A stretch of 16,949 nt of DNA from CAVXAE01 sp044225565 (GCA_044225565.1 JBGAIL010000104.1:1-16949), one strand, 5' to 3'. Counted from the stretch's first letter, positions 1-7,424 are shown. The notes: generated by a model from the sequence alone, not told the origin. Translations and numbers: made by a program.

Positions 1-18
1 TCCTCACTCATCCACCAA

Positions 19-36
19 CCGCGCCCACGGGCGCGG
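19..36. repeat. 8-bp inverted repeat upstream of receptor gene
   Basis: Perfect inverted repeat with arms CCGCGCCC (19-26) and GGGCGCGG (29-36) separated by two bases. It ends six bases before the likely ribosome binding site GAGGA (42-46) of the receptor gene that starts at 54. It could be an operator half-site pair or an RNA hairpin near the start site; the sequence alone does not decide. The upstream gene is outside the window, so it could also be part of a terminator. Confidence 0.4.
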
Positions 37-53
37 CATTCGAGGACCGTCTG

Positions 54-2189
54 ATGCGTCCCATGAAAATCCTGGCTGCCGGGATGCTGATCTCCACGCC
101 GCTTTCCACGCTCGCCGACGATGCCACGGTGGAGGGCGACCTCCACGAAGTCACCGTGCACGGCCGCGTCGTCGCACCGCCTGTGTCCGGCAAGATCGAG
201 ATGCCCTGGCTCGAGAATCCGCAGGCCATCTCGGTCGTCACCGGCTCCATGATCGAAACCCGGGGCATCACCCGCCTCGCCGATGCGCTGCGCACCGTGG
301 CTGGAGTCACGCGCAGCAGCACTTATGGCTACTACGATGCGTATCAAATTCGCGGTTACGACGCCGCTTACGGCAGCGTGTATCTCGATGGCCTGCTCAG
401 CTCGAACGTCGCCGGCACCAACAACGAGCTCGCCGGTCTCGAGCAGGTGGAGGTCGTAAAGGGCCCGGCCTCCATGCTCTACGGCTCTGCACCGCTCGGC
501 GGCATCGTGAACCTGGTGAGCAAGCGGCCCGTGACGGAGACGTTCTTCGATGCCAGCCTCGCCACGGGCTCGTATGGCCTGCGCGAGACGACGCTCGACG
601 CCAACTCGGCGCTCACATCGTCCGAAACCTGGCTGGGCCGCCTGAACGTCGTGTATCGCGACAGTGGCGATTTCGTCCGGCACTCCGGAAAGGAAAGGCT
701 GTACGTCGCGCCCGCCGTCACCTGGAACATCGCGGAAAGCACGCGGCTCACGCTGCTCACCCGCTATCAGCGCGACCAGGACAACCCGTGGTCGCCGACG
801 AGCGCATGGGGCACCGTGCTGGCCAGCGCGCTCGGCGAGCTGCCCATCGACTTCACGATCAACGGTGATGACGACGGCGCGGACCGCGCGATCCACGACC
901 AGTGGAACAAGCAGGCCGGGTACGTCTTCGATCACCACTTCTCCGAAGCGCTCTCCTTCAGCCAGACCTTGCGCTACACGCACGGCAAGGTGTTCTGGAA
1001 CAACTGGGTCTTCGCGGCCGGCTTCGTCGACGGCGGCATCGTGGACGACGTGCAGCAGGGCCACGTGATGGGCCGCTACGTGTACGGCCCCTTCCGCGAG
1101 ACCGACGAGGACTTCGCCGTCGACAGCCGGATGACCGCCCGGCTCGGCAGCGGCGCGCTACGCCACGAGCTCCTGTTGGGCGTCGACTATCGTCGCAATC
1201 GCAGCGTGTACTCCGACGAGGGCGGCAACTTCGACCCCACCGCGAATCCGCTCGACGTGCTCGATCCCGACTATTCCGTGCCTCTGGTGCACGACCCCGC
1301 ATGGGCCTATTCCGGTGCCGGCAAGTCGCGCCAGACCGGCTTCTACCTGCAGGACCACATTGGCATCGGCTCGCGCTTCACCGCCACGCTCGGCGGCCGC
1401 TGGGACGAGGCCACCACCGATGGCGCGACGGACCGGAAGTTCAGCCCGCGCATCGGCGCGACCTGGCGCCTCACGCCGGCGGCTTCGCTGTATGCCAGCT
1501 GGTCGAAGTCGTTCACGCCGCAAGTGGGCTATTTCACCGTGGAAGGCGACGCGCTGCAGCCCGAGACGGGCCGCAACATCGAAGCCGGTCTGAAGTTCGC
1601 GGACACCGCAGGCCGCCTCACGGGCACGCTCGCGGTGTTCGAGCTGACGCGGCAGAACGTGGCGACGGAGGATCCCGCGAATCCGTTCTTCTACGTCGTC
1701 ACGGGCGAGCAGCGCAGCCGCGGCTTCGAAGCGGAGGCGCTGTGGAAACCTTCACAGCCGTGGACGCTGTCGCTCGCCTACGCGTACCTGGATGCGCAAG
1801 TGACGAAGGACAACCTGTTCACCGTGGGCGCACCGCTCGCCAACGTTCCGGAAAATGCAGTCAATTTCTACGGCGAATACGTGGTGCCCGGCGGGCCGCT
1901 TGCCCATCTCGGCGTGAGCCTGGGCCTGCTCTACAACGATCGCAAGAACGCCACCCTGTGGCCCGAGGATCTCGACGGCGACGGCGCTTTCGATCCGATC
2001 TCGCTCTTCACGCTGCCGTCCTACCACATCGTGGACGTGGGGCTGTCCTATCTGCTGGGAACTTGGCAGATGCGGCTCAACGTGAACAACGTCGCCGACA
2101 AACGCTACTTTCCGGACGCGTGCTGCGTGGACCGCGTGACGCCCGGCGAGCCGCGCAACTGGCGGCTGTCCGTGGCGCGCAAGTTCTGA
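54..2189 (+). CDS. TonB-dependent siderophore-type outer membrane receptor (no STN domain)
   Basis: Predicted 711-residue outer membrane beta-barrel transporter that would import an iron chelate or similar ligand using TonB energy. The start at 54 is supported by GAGGA seven bases upstream; an in-frame ATG at 63 is the alternative. A short signal peptide (about residues 1-21, ending STLA) is followed by a TonB-box-like stretch EVTVHG (32-37). The plug domain (about 46-160) has typical motifs: NPQAISVVT, IRGYDAAYGSVYLDG, VEVVKGPASMLYGSAPLGG. The rest is barrel strands ending in the terminal Phe (LSVARKF), usual for BamA-assembled proteins. No STN domain precedes the plug, so it should not signal to a FecR protein by itself. 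An acidic DxDGDG-type loop lies at residues 639-647 and a Cys-Cys pair near the C-terminus. Ligand is unknown; 'siderophore' rests on family resemblance. The alpha/beta hydrolase 65 bases downstream is probably co-transcribed. Confidence 0.93.
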   Translation: MRPMKILAAGMLISTPLSTLADDATVEGDLHEVTVHGRVVAPPVSGKIEMPWLENPQAISVVTGSMIETRGITRLADALRTVAGVTRSSTYGYYDAYQIRGYDAAYGSVYLDGLLSSNVAGTNNELAGLEQVEVVKGPASMLYGSAPLGGIVNLVSKRPVTETFFDASLATGSYGLRETTLDANSALTSSETWLGRLNVVYRDSGDFVRHSGKERLYVAPAVTWNIAESTRLTLLTRYQRDQDNPWSPTSAWGTVLASALGELPIDFTINGDDDGADRAIHDQWNKQAGYVFDHHFSEALSFSQTLRYTHGKVFWNNWVFAAGFVDGGIVDDVQQGHVMGRYVYGPFRETDEDFAVDSRMTARLGSGALRHELLLGVDYRRNRSVYSDEGGNFDPTANPLDVLDPDYSVPLVHDPAWAYSGAGKSRQTGFYLQDHIGIGSRFTATLGGRWDEATTDGATDRKFSPRIGATWRLTPAASLYASWSKSFTPQVGYFTVEGDALQPETGRNIEAGLKFADTAGRLTGTLAVFELTRQNVATEDPANPFFYVVTGEQRSRGFEAEALWKPSQPWTLSLAYAYLDAQVTKDNLFTVGAPLANVPENAVNFYGEYVVPGGPLAHLGVSLGLLYNDRKNATLWPEDLDGDGAFDPISLFTLPSYHIVDVGLSYLLGTWQMRLNVNNVADKRYFPDACCVDRVTPGEPRNWRLSVARKF

Positions 2190-2230
2190 TCCAGCGGAAG
2201 GTCTCGTGCGCGTCCAATGGTGCCGCGCCC

Positions 2231-2247
2231 GCTGCTACTCTAGCAGC
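2231..2247 (+). promoter_or_regulatory. Perfect hairpin just before the hydrolase start
   Basis: GCTGCTA (2231-2237), loop CTC, TAGCAGC (2241-2247) form a perfect 7-bp stem with a three-base loop. It ends one base before the possible GTG start (2249) and seven before the ATG (2255), covering the place where a Shine-Dalgarno sequence would be expected; no good one is visible. It may lower or control translation of the hydrolase, or be a protein-binding palindrome. Confidence 0.45.
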
Positions 2248-2254
2248 CGTGAAG

Positions 2255-3004
2255 ATGCTGGATCTGAACGGGCTGAGGCTCGAGTACGAATGGATTCGCG
2301 GCGACGACACCGTCGCGCCCGCGGTTCTGCTGCATGAGGGCCTGGGGAGCGTCGGAATGTGGCGGGATTTCCCCAGCCAGCTGGCCCAGGTCACCGGCCG
2401 GCGCGTGCTGGCGTACTCGCGCCAGGGGTATGGAGGGTCTTCGCGGCTTTCGAAGCCGCGAGCCGTCACCTACATGCACGATGAGGCGCTCGAGGTGCTG
2501 CCGGCGTTTCTGGATGCCCTAGGCGTGGCAAGTCCGCTGCTCATCGGGCACAGTGACGGTGCTTCCATCGCACTCATCCATGCAGGCGGCAGCGGCCGTT
2601 CGGTGAGTGGCGTCGTCGCGATGGCGCCGCACGTGATGGTGGAGGACGTGACGGTGGCAGGGATCGAGGCCACGTGCAGAGCATACGTCTCGACGGACCT
2701 CAGGAAACGGCTGGCGCGCCATCACGCCGACGTGGATGGGGCTTTCCGCGGCTGGGGCGACATCTGGCTGAGCCCGGCCTTCCGTAGCTGGAACATCGAA
2801 GAGTATCTGCCGCGCATCCAGTGTCCCGTACTCGCCATCCAGGGCGAGCAGGACGAGTACGCGACGATGGAGCAGCTTGGACGCATCGGGCGCGGCGCCC
2901 CGCGGGTGGAGCTGCTCAAGCTCGACGATTGCCGCCACTCCCCGCACCGGGACCAGCCGGACGCCGTGCTCGAGGCCATCGCCGACTTCTCGAGCAGGCA
3001 GTAG
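2255..3004 (+). CDS. Alpha/beta hydrolase
   Basis: About 249 residues, a normal length for a compact alpha/beta-hydrolase-fold enzyme. The likely catalytic triad is visible: nucleophile Ser100 in GHSDG, Asp200 in GEQDEY, and His228 in CRHSPH. The oxyanion-hole region is LLHEGLGSVGMW (25-36), followed by the typical SRQGYGGSS turn. No signal peptide, so cytoplasmic. The start is not certain: ATG 2255 is chosen, GTG 2249 in frame is possible, and neither has a clear ribosome binding site; a 7-bp hairpin lies directly upstream. The reading frame is open much further upstream, but that part is a shadow of the receptor gene. The position after a receptor gene suggests that it may hydrolyse the imported ligand, as siderophore esterases do, but it does not resemble Fes-type esterases closely enough to claim this. 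Close relatives are annotated as generic esterases or MhpC-like hydrolases. Confidence 0.88.
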   Translation: MLDLNGLRLEYEWIRGDDTVAPAVLLHEGLGSVGMWRDFPSQLAQVTGRRVLAYSRQGYGGSSRLSKPRAVTYMHDEALEVLPAFLDALGVASPLLIGHSDGASIALIHAGGSGRSVSGVVAMAPHVMVEDVTVAGIEATCRAYVSTDLRKRLARHHADVDGAFRGWGDIWLSPAFRSWNIEEYLPRIQCPVLAIQGEQDEYATMEQLGRIGRGAPRVELLKLDDCRHSPHRDQPDAVLEAIADFSSRQ

Positions 3005-3054
3005 TGCCGGTGCCGGACACCGCATGAGCGGGATACACCAACGGCGCGCTCCGG

Positions 3055-5604
3055 TCAGAAGTTGTATCGCAGGCTGGCCCGCACCATGCGCGGCGGATTG
3101 ACGTGCGTGCCGCGCGTGAAGCTGGTGAAGCTCGGCGAGTAATACTTCTCGTCGAACAGGTTCGTGCCCGAAAGTGAGACCGTCCAGCGCTCGCGGCCGT
3201 AGAACACCCTGGCGTCCACTTCCGTGAAGTCCCCGAAGTCGAACGTGACGGGCACGCCGGCCGCGCTGGTGAGGCCGTCGTCGAAGGTCTTCAGGCCTTC
3301 CTTGTGCACCACGCCCAGGGAGAAGCCCAGGCCTTTCAGGCCACCTTCGAGCACTTCGTAGGTGCCATAGACGGAGGCGCCGAGCTTCGGCGCGTTCGGC
3401 GGCTGCAGGCCCTTGAACTCGCCTTCGGAGAACTCCGCGTCGAGCCAGGCCAGCGAGGCGAACAGGTTGATCTCGCGCGTGAGCCGGCCCTGGGCGCCCA
3501 GCTCCACGCCGCGGCTGCGCTGCGTGCCGAGCGCCACCGAATACAACGGATGGGCCGGGTCGGTCTGCGCGATGTTCGTGCGCTCCATCTGGAACACCGC
3601 CGCGGTGACCGAGAGGTCCTTCGAGACGCTGGCCTTCGCGCCGATCTCGTAGGCCCTGCCCTCCTCCGGGTCGATCAGCCTGCCGGGCAGACCCTCGCCT
3701 TCGTACGTACGATTCGATTTGGGCTCGAAGGTCTCGCCGTAGCTCGCGTAGACGTTCACCTCGTCGTTGAGCTCGTACGTGACGCCCGTCTGCATCGTGA
3801 ACTTGTGGAACGACAGGTCCGAAGCCGTAGTGAAGGGCATCGCGTCCACGACGCCGATGACGTCCCCGCCACGCTCCTTCTCGAGCAGCGTGCTGCGCGA
3901 CTCGCGCGCGCTCAGCAACACGCTGAGTCGATCCGCGGGATGCATGATGAGCTGCACCGTGCCGCCATAGAGAACCGTCTCGTTCTCCTCGTCGTAGATG
4001 CCGGGATACTCGGCTAGCGCCAGTTCCGGGACCGCCGAGTAGTCGGGATCGAACAGGTTGAACACCGAATCCGCATAGCCACCGAAGGTCGGCGCGTAGC
4101 CGAGACGCTTGTTCTCCGTGATGCGTGCGTAGTCGACCCCGAAGAACAGAGTGTGCTCACGGCCCAGTGCGCTGAACTTGCCGAACAGGTTGACCTCGCT
4201 GCCGTACAGCGTGTTGTCGTTGTCCCAGCCGTAGCCATAACCGAAGTAGGCGTAACCGTCCTCGTCGAACGGGCCGTTCACGGCAAAGGCGTTCGATTTG
4301 TAGTCGACGCGGTTGTACTGCGCGTGCGCGCGGATCACCCAGTCTCCCGGCAGCGAGTGGTCGATCTGCAGCTGCGCGAAGTTTGCGTCGATGTGCGCAT
4401 CGTTCCACGGCATGCCGTAGAAGCGGGAGCGCGGTACATCGGGAATCTTGAGCCCATCGTCGAGAATGTCCTGCAGCACGTCTCCGGTGCTCGGCCCCGC
4501 CAGCTGCAGGACCGGCGCGAAGTGCAAGCCCACCTCCTTCTGCTGATGCGTGAGGCGCGCGATGATCTTCGTGCCCGGTCCCGGCGCGAACTGCAGCGCG
4601 CCGGAGATCAGGCGCAGATCGTTCCGGCTGAAGTCGAGGAAGGAGTCGGCGTCCTCGTAGGCGCCGATCAAGCGGTACGACCAGGCCTCACTCGAGCCCA
4701 GCGCCCCTGTCACGTCGGCATCCGCGCGATAGTCGCTGAACTGCCCGCCGGTGAGGCGCAGGTCCAGGCCGAAACGGCTCTGCGGCAGCTTGGAGACCGC
4801 GTTGAGCGTGCCCGCCACGGACGTCTGGCCGTAGAGCGTCGACGTCGCGCCTTTGATCACCTCGATGCGATCGAACGTTGCGAGGTCCAGGTCCATGTTG
4901 CCTGGCATGCGAAAGCCGTCGACGCGCACCGCGTTGTCGCCCTGCTGCGCGAAGCCGCGATAGTAGTTGCGGGGGAAGCCGTCGATCGCATGCGCGGTGC
5001 CGCCGGAAGCGTCCACCTTGTAGACGTCACCCAAGGTCTGCATGCCGGAAAGATCGATGAGGTCGGAGGTGACCACCATCACCGTCTGCGGCGTGTCCTT
5101 GATCGAAAGGCCCATCTTGGTGGCGCCGAAGGCATCGTTCTGCGTGAAGATGACCTTGCCCGAGACCACGACTTCCTCGAGCGCATCGGGATCGCCGGCG
5201 CCTGCCGTTCCGGAAGCAGCGGCATCGTTGTAGGACAACCGCCGGGCGGGCGCAGCGGCCTTGCGCGTGACGATGACCACGCCCTGGTCCGAGAACCGGT
5301 ACTCGAGACCCGTACCCTCGAGCATCCGGCTCAACCCTTCCTCCACGCTCACCGATCCTTCGATGCCGTTGGTCGTGATGCCCTCCATGACGTCCTGCGG
5401 ATAGACGAGCTGCACGCCGGTCTTCTTCGCGAAGTCGCGCAGCGCCGAGCTCGCGTCCTGCGACGGGATGCTGACGTTGACGCTTTTCGACTGCGCGAGC
5501 GCGACCGGCTCGTGAGCCGCGATGCCGGCAATGGCGGCCGCAACGAGGATGCGGCGGACTGCATGGCGCAGGGCGCGTGAGGTGTTCGGGTTTCGTGCGG
5601 TCAT
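3055..5604 (-). CDS. FecA-like TonB-dependent receptor with STN signalling domain
   Basis: Predicted 849-residue outer membrane transducer-transporter. The start at 5604 is chosen because AGGGG lies nine bases upstream and a signal peptide follows (about 1-37, ending VALA); the frame is open further upstream without coding features. After cleavage comes an STN domain (about 39-115, SIPSQDASSALRDFAKKTG through QGVVIVTRK), the periplasmic part that contacts FecR in Fec-type signalling. A TonB box EEVVVSG (143-149) follows, then the plug (about 165-275, with DTPQTVMVVTSDLI, YRGFAQQGDNAVRVDG and IEVIKGATSTLYGQ) and the barrel, ending in Phe (SLRYNF). It sits behind the sigma and anti-sigma genes, 74 bases after the fecR stop, which is the classical order. 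Ligand unknown; siderophore receptor family by motif. Probably induced by its own ligand through the adjacent sigma factor. Confidence 0.94.
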   Translation of the reverse strand: MTARNPNTSRALRHAVRRILVAAAIAGIAAHEPVALAQSKSVNVSIPSQDASSALRDFAKKTGVQLVYPQDVMEGITTNGIEGSVSVEEGLSRMLEGTGLEYRFSDQGVVIVTRKAAAPARRLSYNDAAASGTAGAGDPDALEEVVVSGKVIFTQNDAFGATKMGLSIKDTPQTVMVVTSDLIDLSGMQTLGDVYKVDASGGTAHAIDGFPRNYYRGFAQQGDNAVRVDGFRMPGNMDLDLATFDRIEVIKGATSTLYGQTSVAGTLNAVSKLPQSRFGLDLRLTGGQFSDYRADADVTGALGSSEAWSYRLIGAYEDADSFLDFSRNDLRLISGALQFAPGPGTKIIARLTHQQKEVGLHFAPVLQLAGPSTGDVLQDILDDGLKIPDVPRSRFYGMPWNDAHIDANFAQLQIDHSLPGDWVIRAHAQYNRVDYKSNAFAVNGPFDEDGYAYFGYGYGWDNDNTLYGSEVNLFGKFSALGREHTLFFGVDYARITENKRLGYAPTFGGYADSVFNLFDPDYSAVPELALAEYPGIYDEENETVLYGGTVQLIMHPADRLSVLLSARESRSTLLEKERGGDVIGVVDAMPFTTASDLSFHKFTMQTGVTYELNDEVNVYASYGETFEPKSNRTYEGEGLPGRLIDPEEGRAYEIGAKASVSKDLSVTAAVFQMERTNIAQTDPAHPLYSVALGTQRSRGVELGAQGRLTREINLFASLAWLDAEFSEGEFKGLQPPNAPKLGASVYGTYEVLEGGLKGLGFSLGVVHKEGLKTFDDGLTSAAGVPVTFDFGDFTEVDARVFYGRERWTVSLSGTNLFDEKYYSPSFTSFTRGTHVNPPRMVRASLRYNF

Positions 5605-5678
5605 CGGTTTCAACCCCTGTCGATCCGGAGAGGATCGCGTGCTTCGAAACCTAAAGACGGGCGAGCACGACGGACTAC
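5605..5678 (-). promoter_or_regulatory. fecA-type leader and candidate promoter region
   Basis: The 74-base gap between fecR and the receptor gene, read on the minus strand, starts with the second half of the CTAGGTAGT palindrome (5671-5686), continues through TTCGAA (5643-5648) and a 6-bp inverted repeat CGATCC/GGATCG with a five-base spacer (5621-5637), and ends with the ribosome binding site AGGGG (5614-5618) before ATG at 5604. A sigma-70 promoter is not evident, which fits control by an ECF sigma factor, but the -35 and -10 elements cannot be fixed from sequence alone. The inverted repeat abuts the ribosome binding site and could form a leader hairpin. Confidence 0.45.
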
Positions 5679-5686
5679 CTAGTCCG
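5671..5686. promoter_or_regulatory. Palindrome CGGACTA-CC-TAGTCCG spanning the fecR stop
   Basis: Seven-base arms (5671-5677 and 5680-5686) with a two-base centre. The minus-strand reading contains CTAGGTAGT, the same nine bases found at 7341-7349 upstream of the sigma gene. The fecR stop codon TAG is embedded in it. Distance to the receptor start is about 70 bases. Candidate binding site or part of a FecI-dependent promoter. Confidence 0.45.
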
Positions 5687-6722
5687 CAGAGGCTTCCATC
5701 GACAACACGATGACGTAGGGGGTGATCCGCGTGACTTTCACGGGCAGCATGAGATCCACCGCCGAGGTGAGCGCCTCGACGTCGCCGGCCTTGAAGACTC
5801 CGCCCAGTCGCAACGCCTTCACGCCCTCGTCGGCGAACAGGATCTGCCTGTGCGTATACCGGCCGAATTCGCGCACCACCCGTTCGAGCGTCTCGCCGTT
5901 GAACTCGAGCAGCCCCTCGCGCCACGCGAGGTTCGGCTTCTCCGCGGCGGCGAGGATTACCGGGCGGTCATCATGGGGGACGCGCGCCACCTCTCCACGA
6001 GTCACGCGCAGCCGCTCGAACTGCGCGTGCGGCTGTGACCGCGACTGCGCATCCTTCGCCACTTCCACCGTTCCTTCGGTGACGATGAGGTCGAAGTCGC
6101 GCCCGTCACGGCGAACACCGAACGCCGTGCCCAGCGCCCTAACCTCACGGCCATCCACGCTCACGCGAAACGGACGCGAGCGATCCGCCGCTACTTCGAA
6201 GAAGGCCTCGCCACGCTCGAGGGTGAGCGACCGGGCCGTCGGTGAGTAACTCACGCGCAACATCGAGCCGGTGTTCAGTGTGACGGCCGATCCATCCGCG
6301 AGCACGAGCTTGCGCTGCTCTCCGACGTTCGTCCGGTAAACCTCGCCCGGTGCGGCCTGGCGGACCACGAACAGGCCGATGACGGCGACGAGCACGGCCG
6401 CTGCTACGGCGATGACGCGCGTGATCCAAACGTTGGCATGGGAGGCACCCGACGCCGCACCGCTCGTGGTTCCGGCAACCGAGCCACTCCCGACGTGGCC
6501 GTCGAGCCCCCCCAGAAGCCGGCAACGGTCCTGCTCGGAGAGCGTGGCAAGGAAATCTGTCGCCCGCCAGGCGCCGTCCATCCTGCTCACGGCCTCGCGA
6601 TGCCGGGCATCGCACGCCATCCATTCCCGCATGGCGAGTTGGTCCTGCTCCGACATCTCGCCGGAATCCAGCCGCGCGAGCCACTGCGAAGCCTGCCGAT
6701 CGGTGAACGAGTCAGGACTCAT
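5679..6722 (-). CDS. FecR-family anti-sigma factor / sigma regulator
   Basis: Predicted 347-residue single-pass inner membrane protein that carries the ligand signal from the STN domain of the outer membrane receptor to the ECF sigma factor. The start at 6722 is set by AGGAG (6731-6735) seven bases upstream. Residues 1-60 match the cytoplasmic FecR N-terminal (DUF4880-like) region, with the typical ASQWLARLDSGEMSEQD and WMACDARHREAVSRMDGAW. A transmembrane helix lies at about 98-120 (VWITRVIAVAAAVLVAVIGL). The periplasmic FecR domain (about 128-225) has VGEQRKLVLADGSAVTLNTG, LERGEAFFEV and ALGTAFGVR. A C-terminal DUF4974/STN-like part (about 265-340) follows. It overlaps the sigma gene by 11 bases, so the two are translated together. 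The TAG stop lies inside a palindrome that leads into the receptor gene. Confidence 0.94.
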   Translation of the reverse strand: MSPDSFTDRQASQWLARLDSGEMSEQDQLAMREWMACDARHREAVSRMDGAWRATDFLATLSEQDRCRLLGGLDGHVGSGSVAGTTSGAASGASHANVWITRVIAVAAAVLVAVIGLFVVRQAAPGEVYRTNVGEQRKLVLADGSAVTLNTGSMLRVSYSPTARSLTLERGEAFFEVAADRSRPFRVSVDGREVRALGTAFGVRRDGRDFDLIVTEGTVEVAKDAQSRSQPHAQFERLRVTRGEVARVPHDDRPVILAAAEKPNLAWREGLLEFNGETLERVVREFGRYTHRQILFADEGVKALRLGGVFKAGDVEALTSAVDLMLPVKVTRITPYVIVLSMEASAD

Positions 6723-7260
6723 GGTAGTGACTCCTGCAATCCCGCATGGCGCGGGCAATGTGGTTCTCGACGGTGCGGACCGAAAGGCCCAGCCGCACGG
6801 CGATCTCGCGGTGCGAGAGGCCTTCGACGCGACGGAGCAGGAAGACCTTGCGGCACTGGGGAGGCATCTGCCCGATGAGCTGCATCGCACGATCCAGCTC
6901 CTGCCGCTGCTCGATCACCTGCTCGCTGGCAGGAGCGGTGGGCCGTTCGGACTCCGGCACCTCCAGGGACTCGTCGTGCGCCAGACGCACGGCTTTCTGC
7001 CTGAGCGTGTCGATGGCGACGTGCCTCGCGGTTCGAAAAAGATACGCCCGCGGGGAAGTGACCGGCACGCCTTCCCGCCGAGCCCAGACGTGCAGGAACG
7101 TTTCCTGGACCAGGTCGTCCACGTCGTGGGGAGAGCGGACGATGCGCGCGATGTAGCCCTGCAGGCGCGCGCGATAGCGCACGAACGCCCCGGCCACGCC
7201 GCCCGGCTCACCGGAATCTTCCGGACCCGTCACGGCCTGCGCACTGGAGCGGCTCTTCAT
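6712..7260 (-). CDS. FecI-type ECF RNA polymerase sigma factor
   Basis: Predicted 182-residue group IV sigma factor, normal length for the FecI type. Region 2 (about 26-92) has HDVDDLVQETFLHVW and the SPRAYLFRTARHVAIDTLR core-binding and -10-recognition segment. Region 4 (about 124-175) has MPPQCRKVFLLRRVEGLSH followed by a helix-turn-helix (149-170, REIAVRLGLSVRTVENHI) for the -35 element. An in-frame TAG 12 bases upstream of ATG 7260 rules out a longer protein. There is no Shine-Dalgarno sequence; the eight bases before the ATG are the palindrome GGCCGGCC, so translation initiation may be weak. The expected role is activation of the adjacent receptor gene when FecR relays ligand binding. 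Autoregulation is possible, because the CTAGGTAGT element also lies upstream of this gene. Confidence 0.94.
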   Translation of the reverse strand: MKSRSSAQAVTGPEDSGEPGGVAGAFVRYRARLQGYIARIVRSPHDVDDLVQETFLHVWARREGVPVTSPRAYLFRTARHVAIDTLRQKAVRLAHDESLEVPESERPTAPASEQVIEQRQELDRAMQLIGQMPPQCRKVFLLRRVEGLSHREIAVRLGLSVRTVENHIARAMRDCRSHYHES

Positions 7261-7340
7261 GGCCGGCCGATTCTACTGCAGCGCCGAGCCCGTTTCGCCT
7301 TTCGCGGGGCGCCCGGCGCTGCGACGTTCGAAGCCGCTGA

Positions 7341-7349
7341 ACTACCTAG
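7341..7349 (-). promoter_or_regulatory. CTAGGTAGT element upstream of sigma factor gene
   Basis: Nine bases identical on the minus strand to the centre of the palindrome at 5671-5686. It ends 80 bases before the sigma start, against about 70 bases for the receptor gene, in the same orientation. Here the flanking bases do not complete the palindrome. Two identical copies at similar distances before the two genes of one signalling pathway point to a shared control site. Confidence 0.45.
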
Positions 7350-7354
7350 CGCAG

Positions 7355-7392
7355 CGATTCCGTCAGCGGCGATTCCGTCAACGGCGATTCCG
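7355..7392. repeat. Three 15-base-spaced direct repeats with core CGATTCCG
   Basis: CGATTCCG occurs at 7355-7362, 7370-7377 and 7385-7392, exactly 15 bases apart. The first two full units (7355-7369 and 7370-7384) differ at one position; the third diverges after the core. The array lies directly upstream of the CTAGGTAGT element relative to the sigma gene, so it could be a set of activator sites, or a simple local duplication. Confidence 0.6.
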
Positions 7393-7394
7393 CG

Positions 7395-7419
7395 CCGACG
7401 TGCTTCGGCACGCGCCGGC
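7395..7419 (-). terminator. Possible hairpin terminator after CocE-type hydrolase
   Basis: On the minus strand CGTGC, loop CGAA, GCACG (7399-7412) forms a 5-bp stem; a G-T pair and an outer GCCG/CGGC stem with a two-base bulge extend it to about 7395-7419. It begins a few bases after the hydrolase stop. There is no T-tract, so it is at best a weak terminator, and read-through into the sigma operon is possible. Confidence 0.3.
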
Positions 7420-7424
7420 AGCCT

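Larger units (their letters stand above)
7261..7424 (-). promoter_or_regulatory. Intergenic region upstream of the sigma factor gene
   Basis: This 164-base stretch between the CocE-type hydrolase stop and the sigma start should hold the fecI-type promoter. Reading toward the sigma gene it contains a CGAA-loop hairpin, three copies of an 8-base core at 15-base spacing, the CTAGGTAGT element, TTCGAA (7327-7332) and the GGCCGGCC palindrome beside the start codon. A 7-bp inverted repeat CGCTGCG/CGCAGCG (7317-7323 and 7350-7356) encloses the CTAGGTAGT element. No convincing sigma-70 promoter or Fur box was recognised. Confidence 0.5.

Noticed and set aside
902..2254. Long upstream extension of the alpha/beta hydrolase frame
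   Set aside because: It is the receptor gene read in another frame: Arg-rich, no motif; the hydrolase fold begins at about 2255.
3005..3054. Bidirectional terminator between the convergent hydrolase and receptor genes
   Set aside because: Only an imperfect GTGCCGG/CCGGACAC pairing with a two-base loop and no T-tract; not convincing.
4153..5580. 475-codon open frame on the plus strand
   Set aside because: Antisense to the signalling receptor, no domain or signal, composition typical of a reverse-strand shadow.
7261..7424. Fur box upstream of the sigma gene
   Set aside because: No stretch resembles the AT-rich GATAAT-type Fur consensus; the region is GC-rich.
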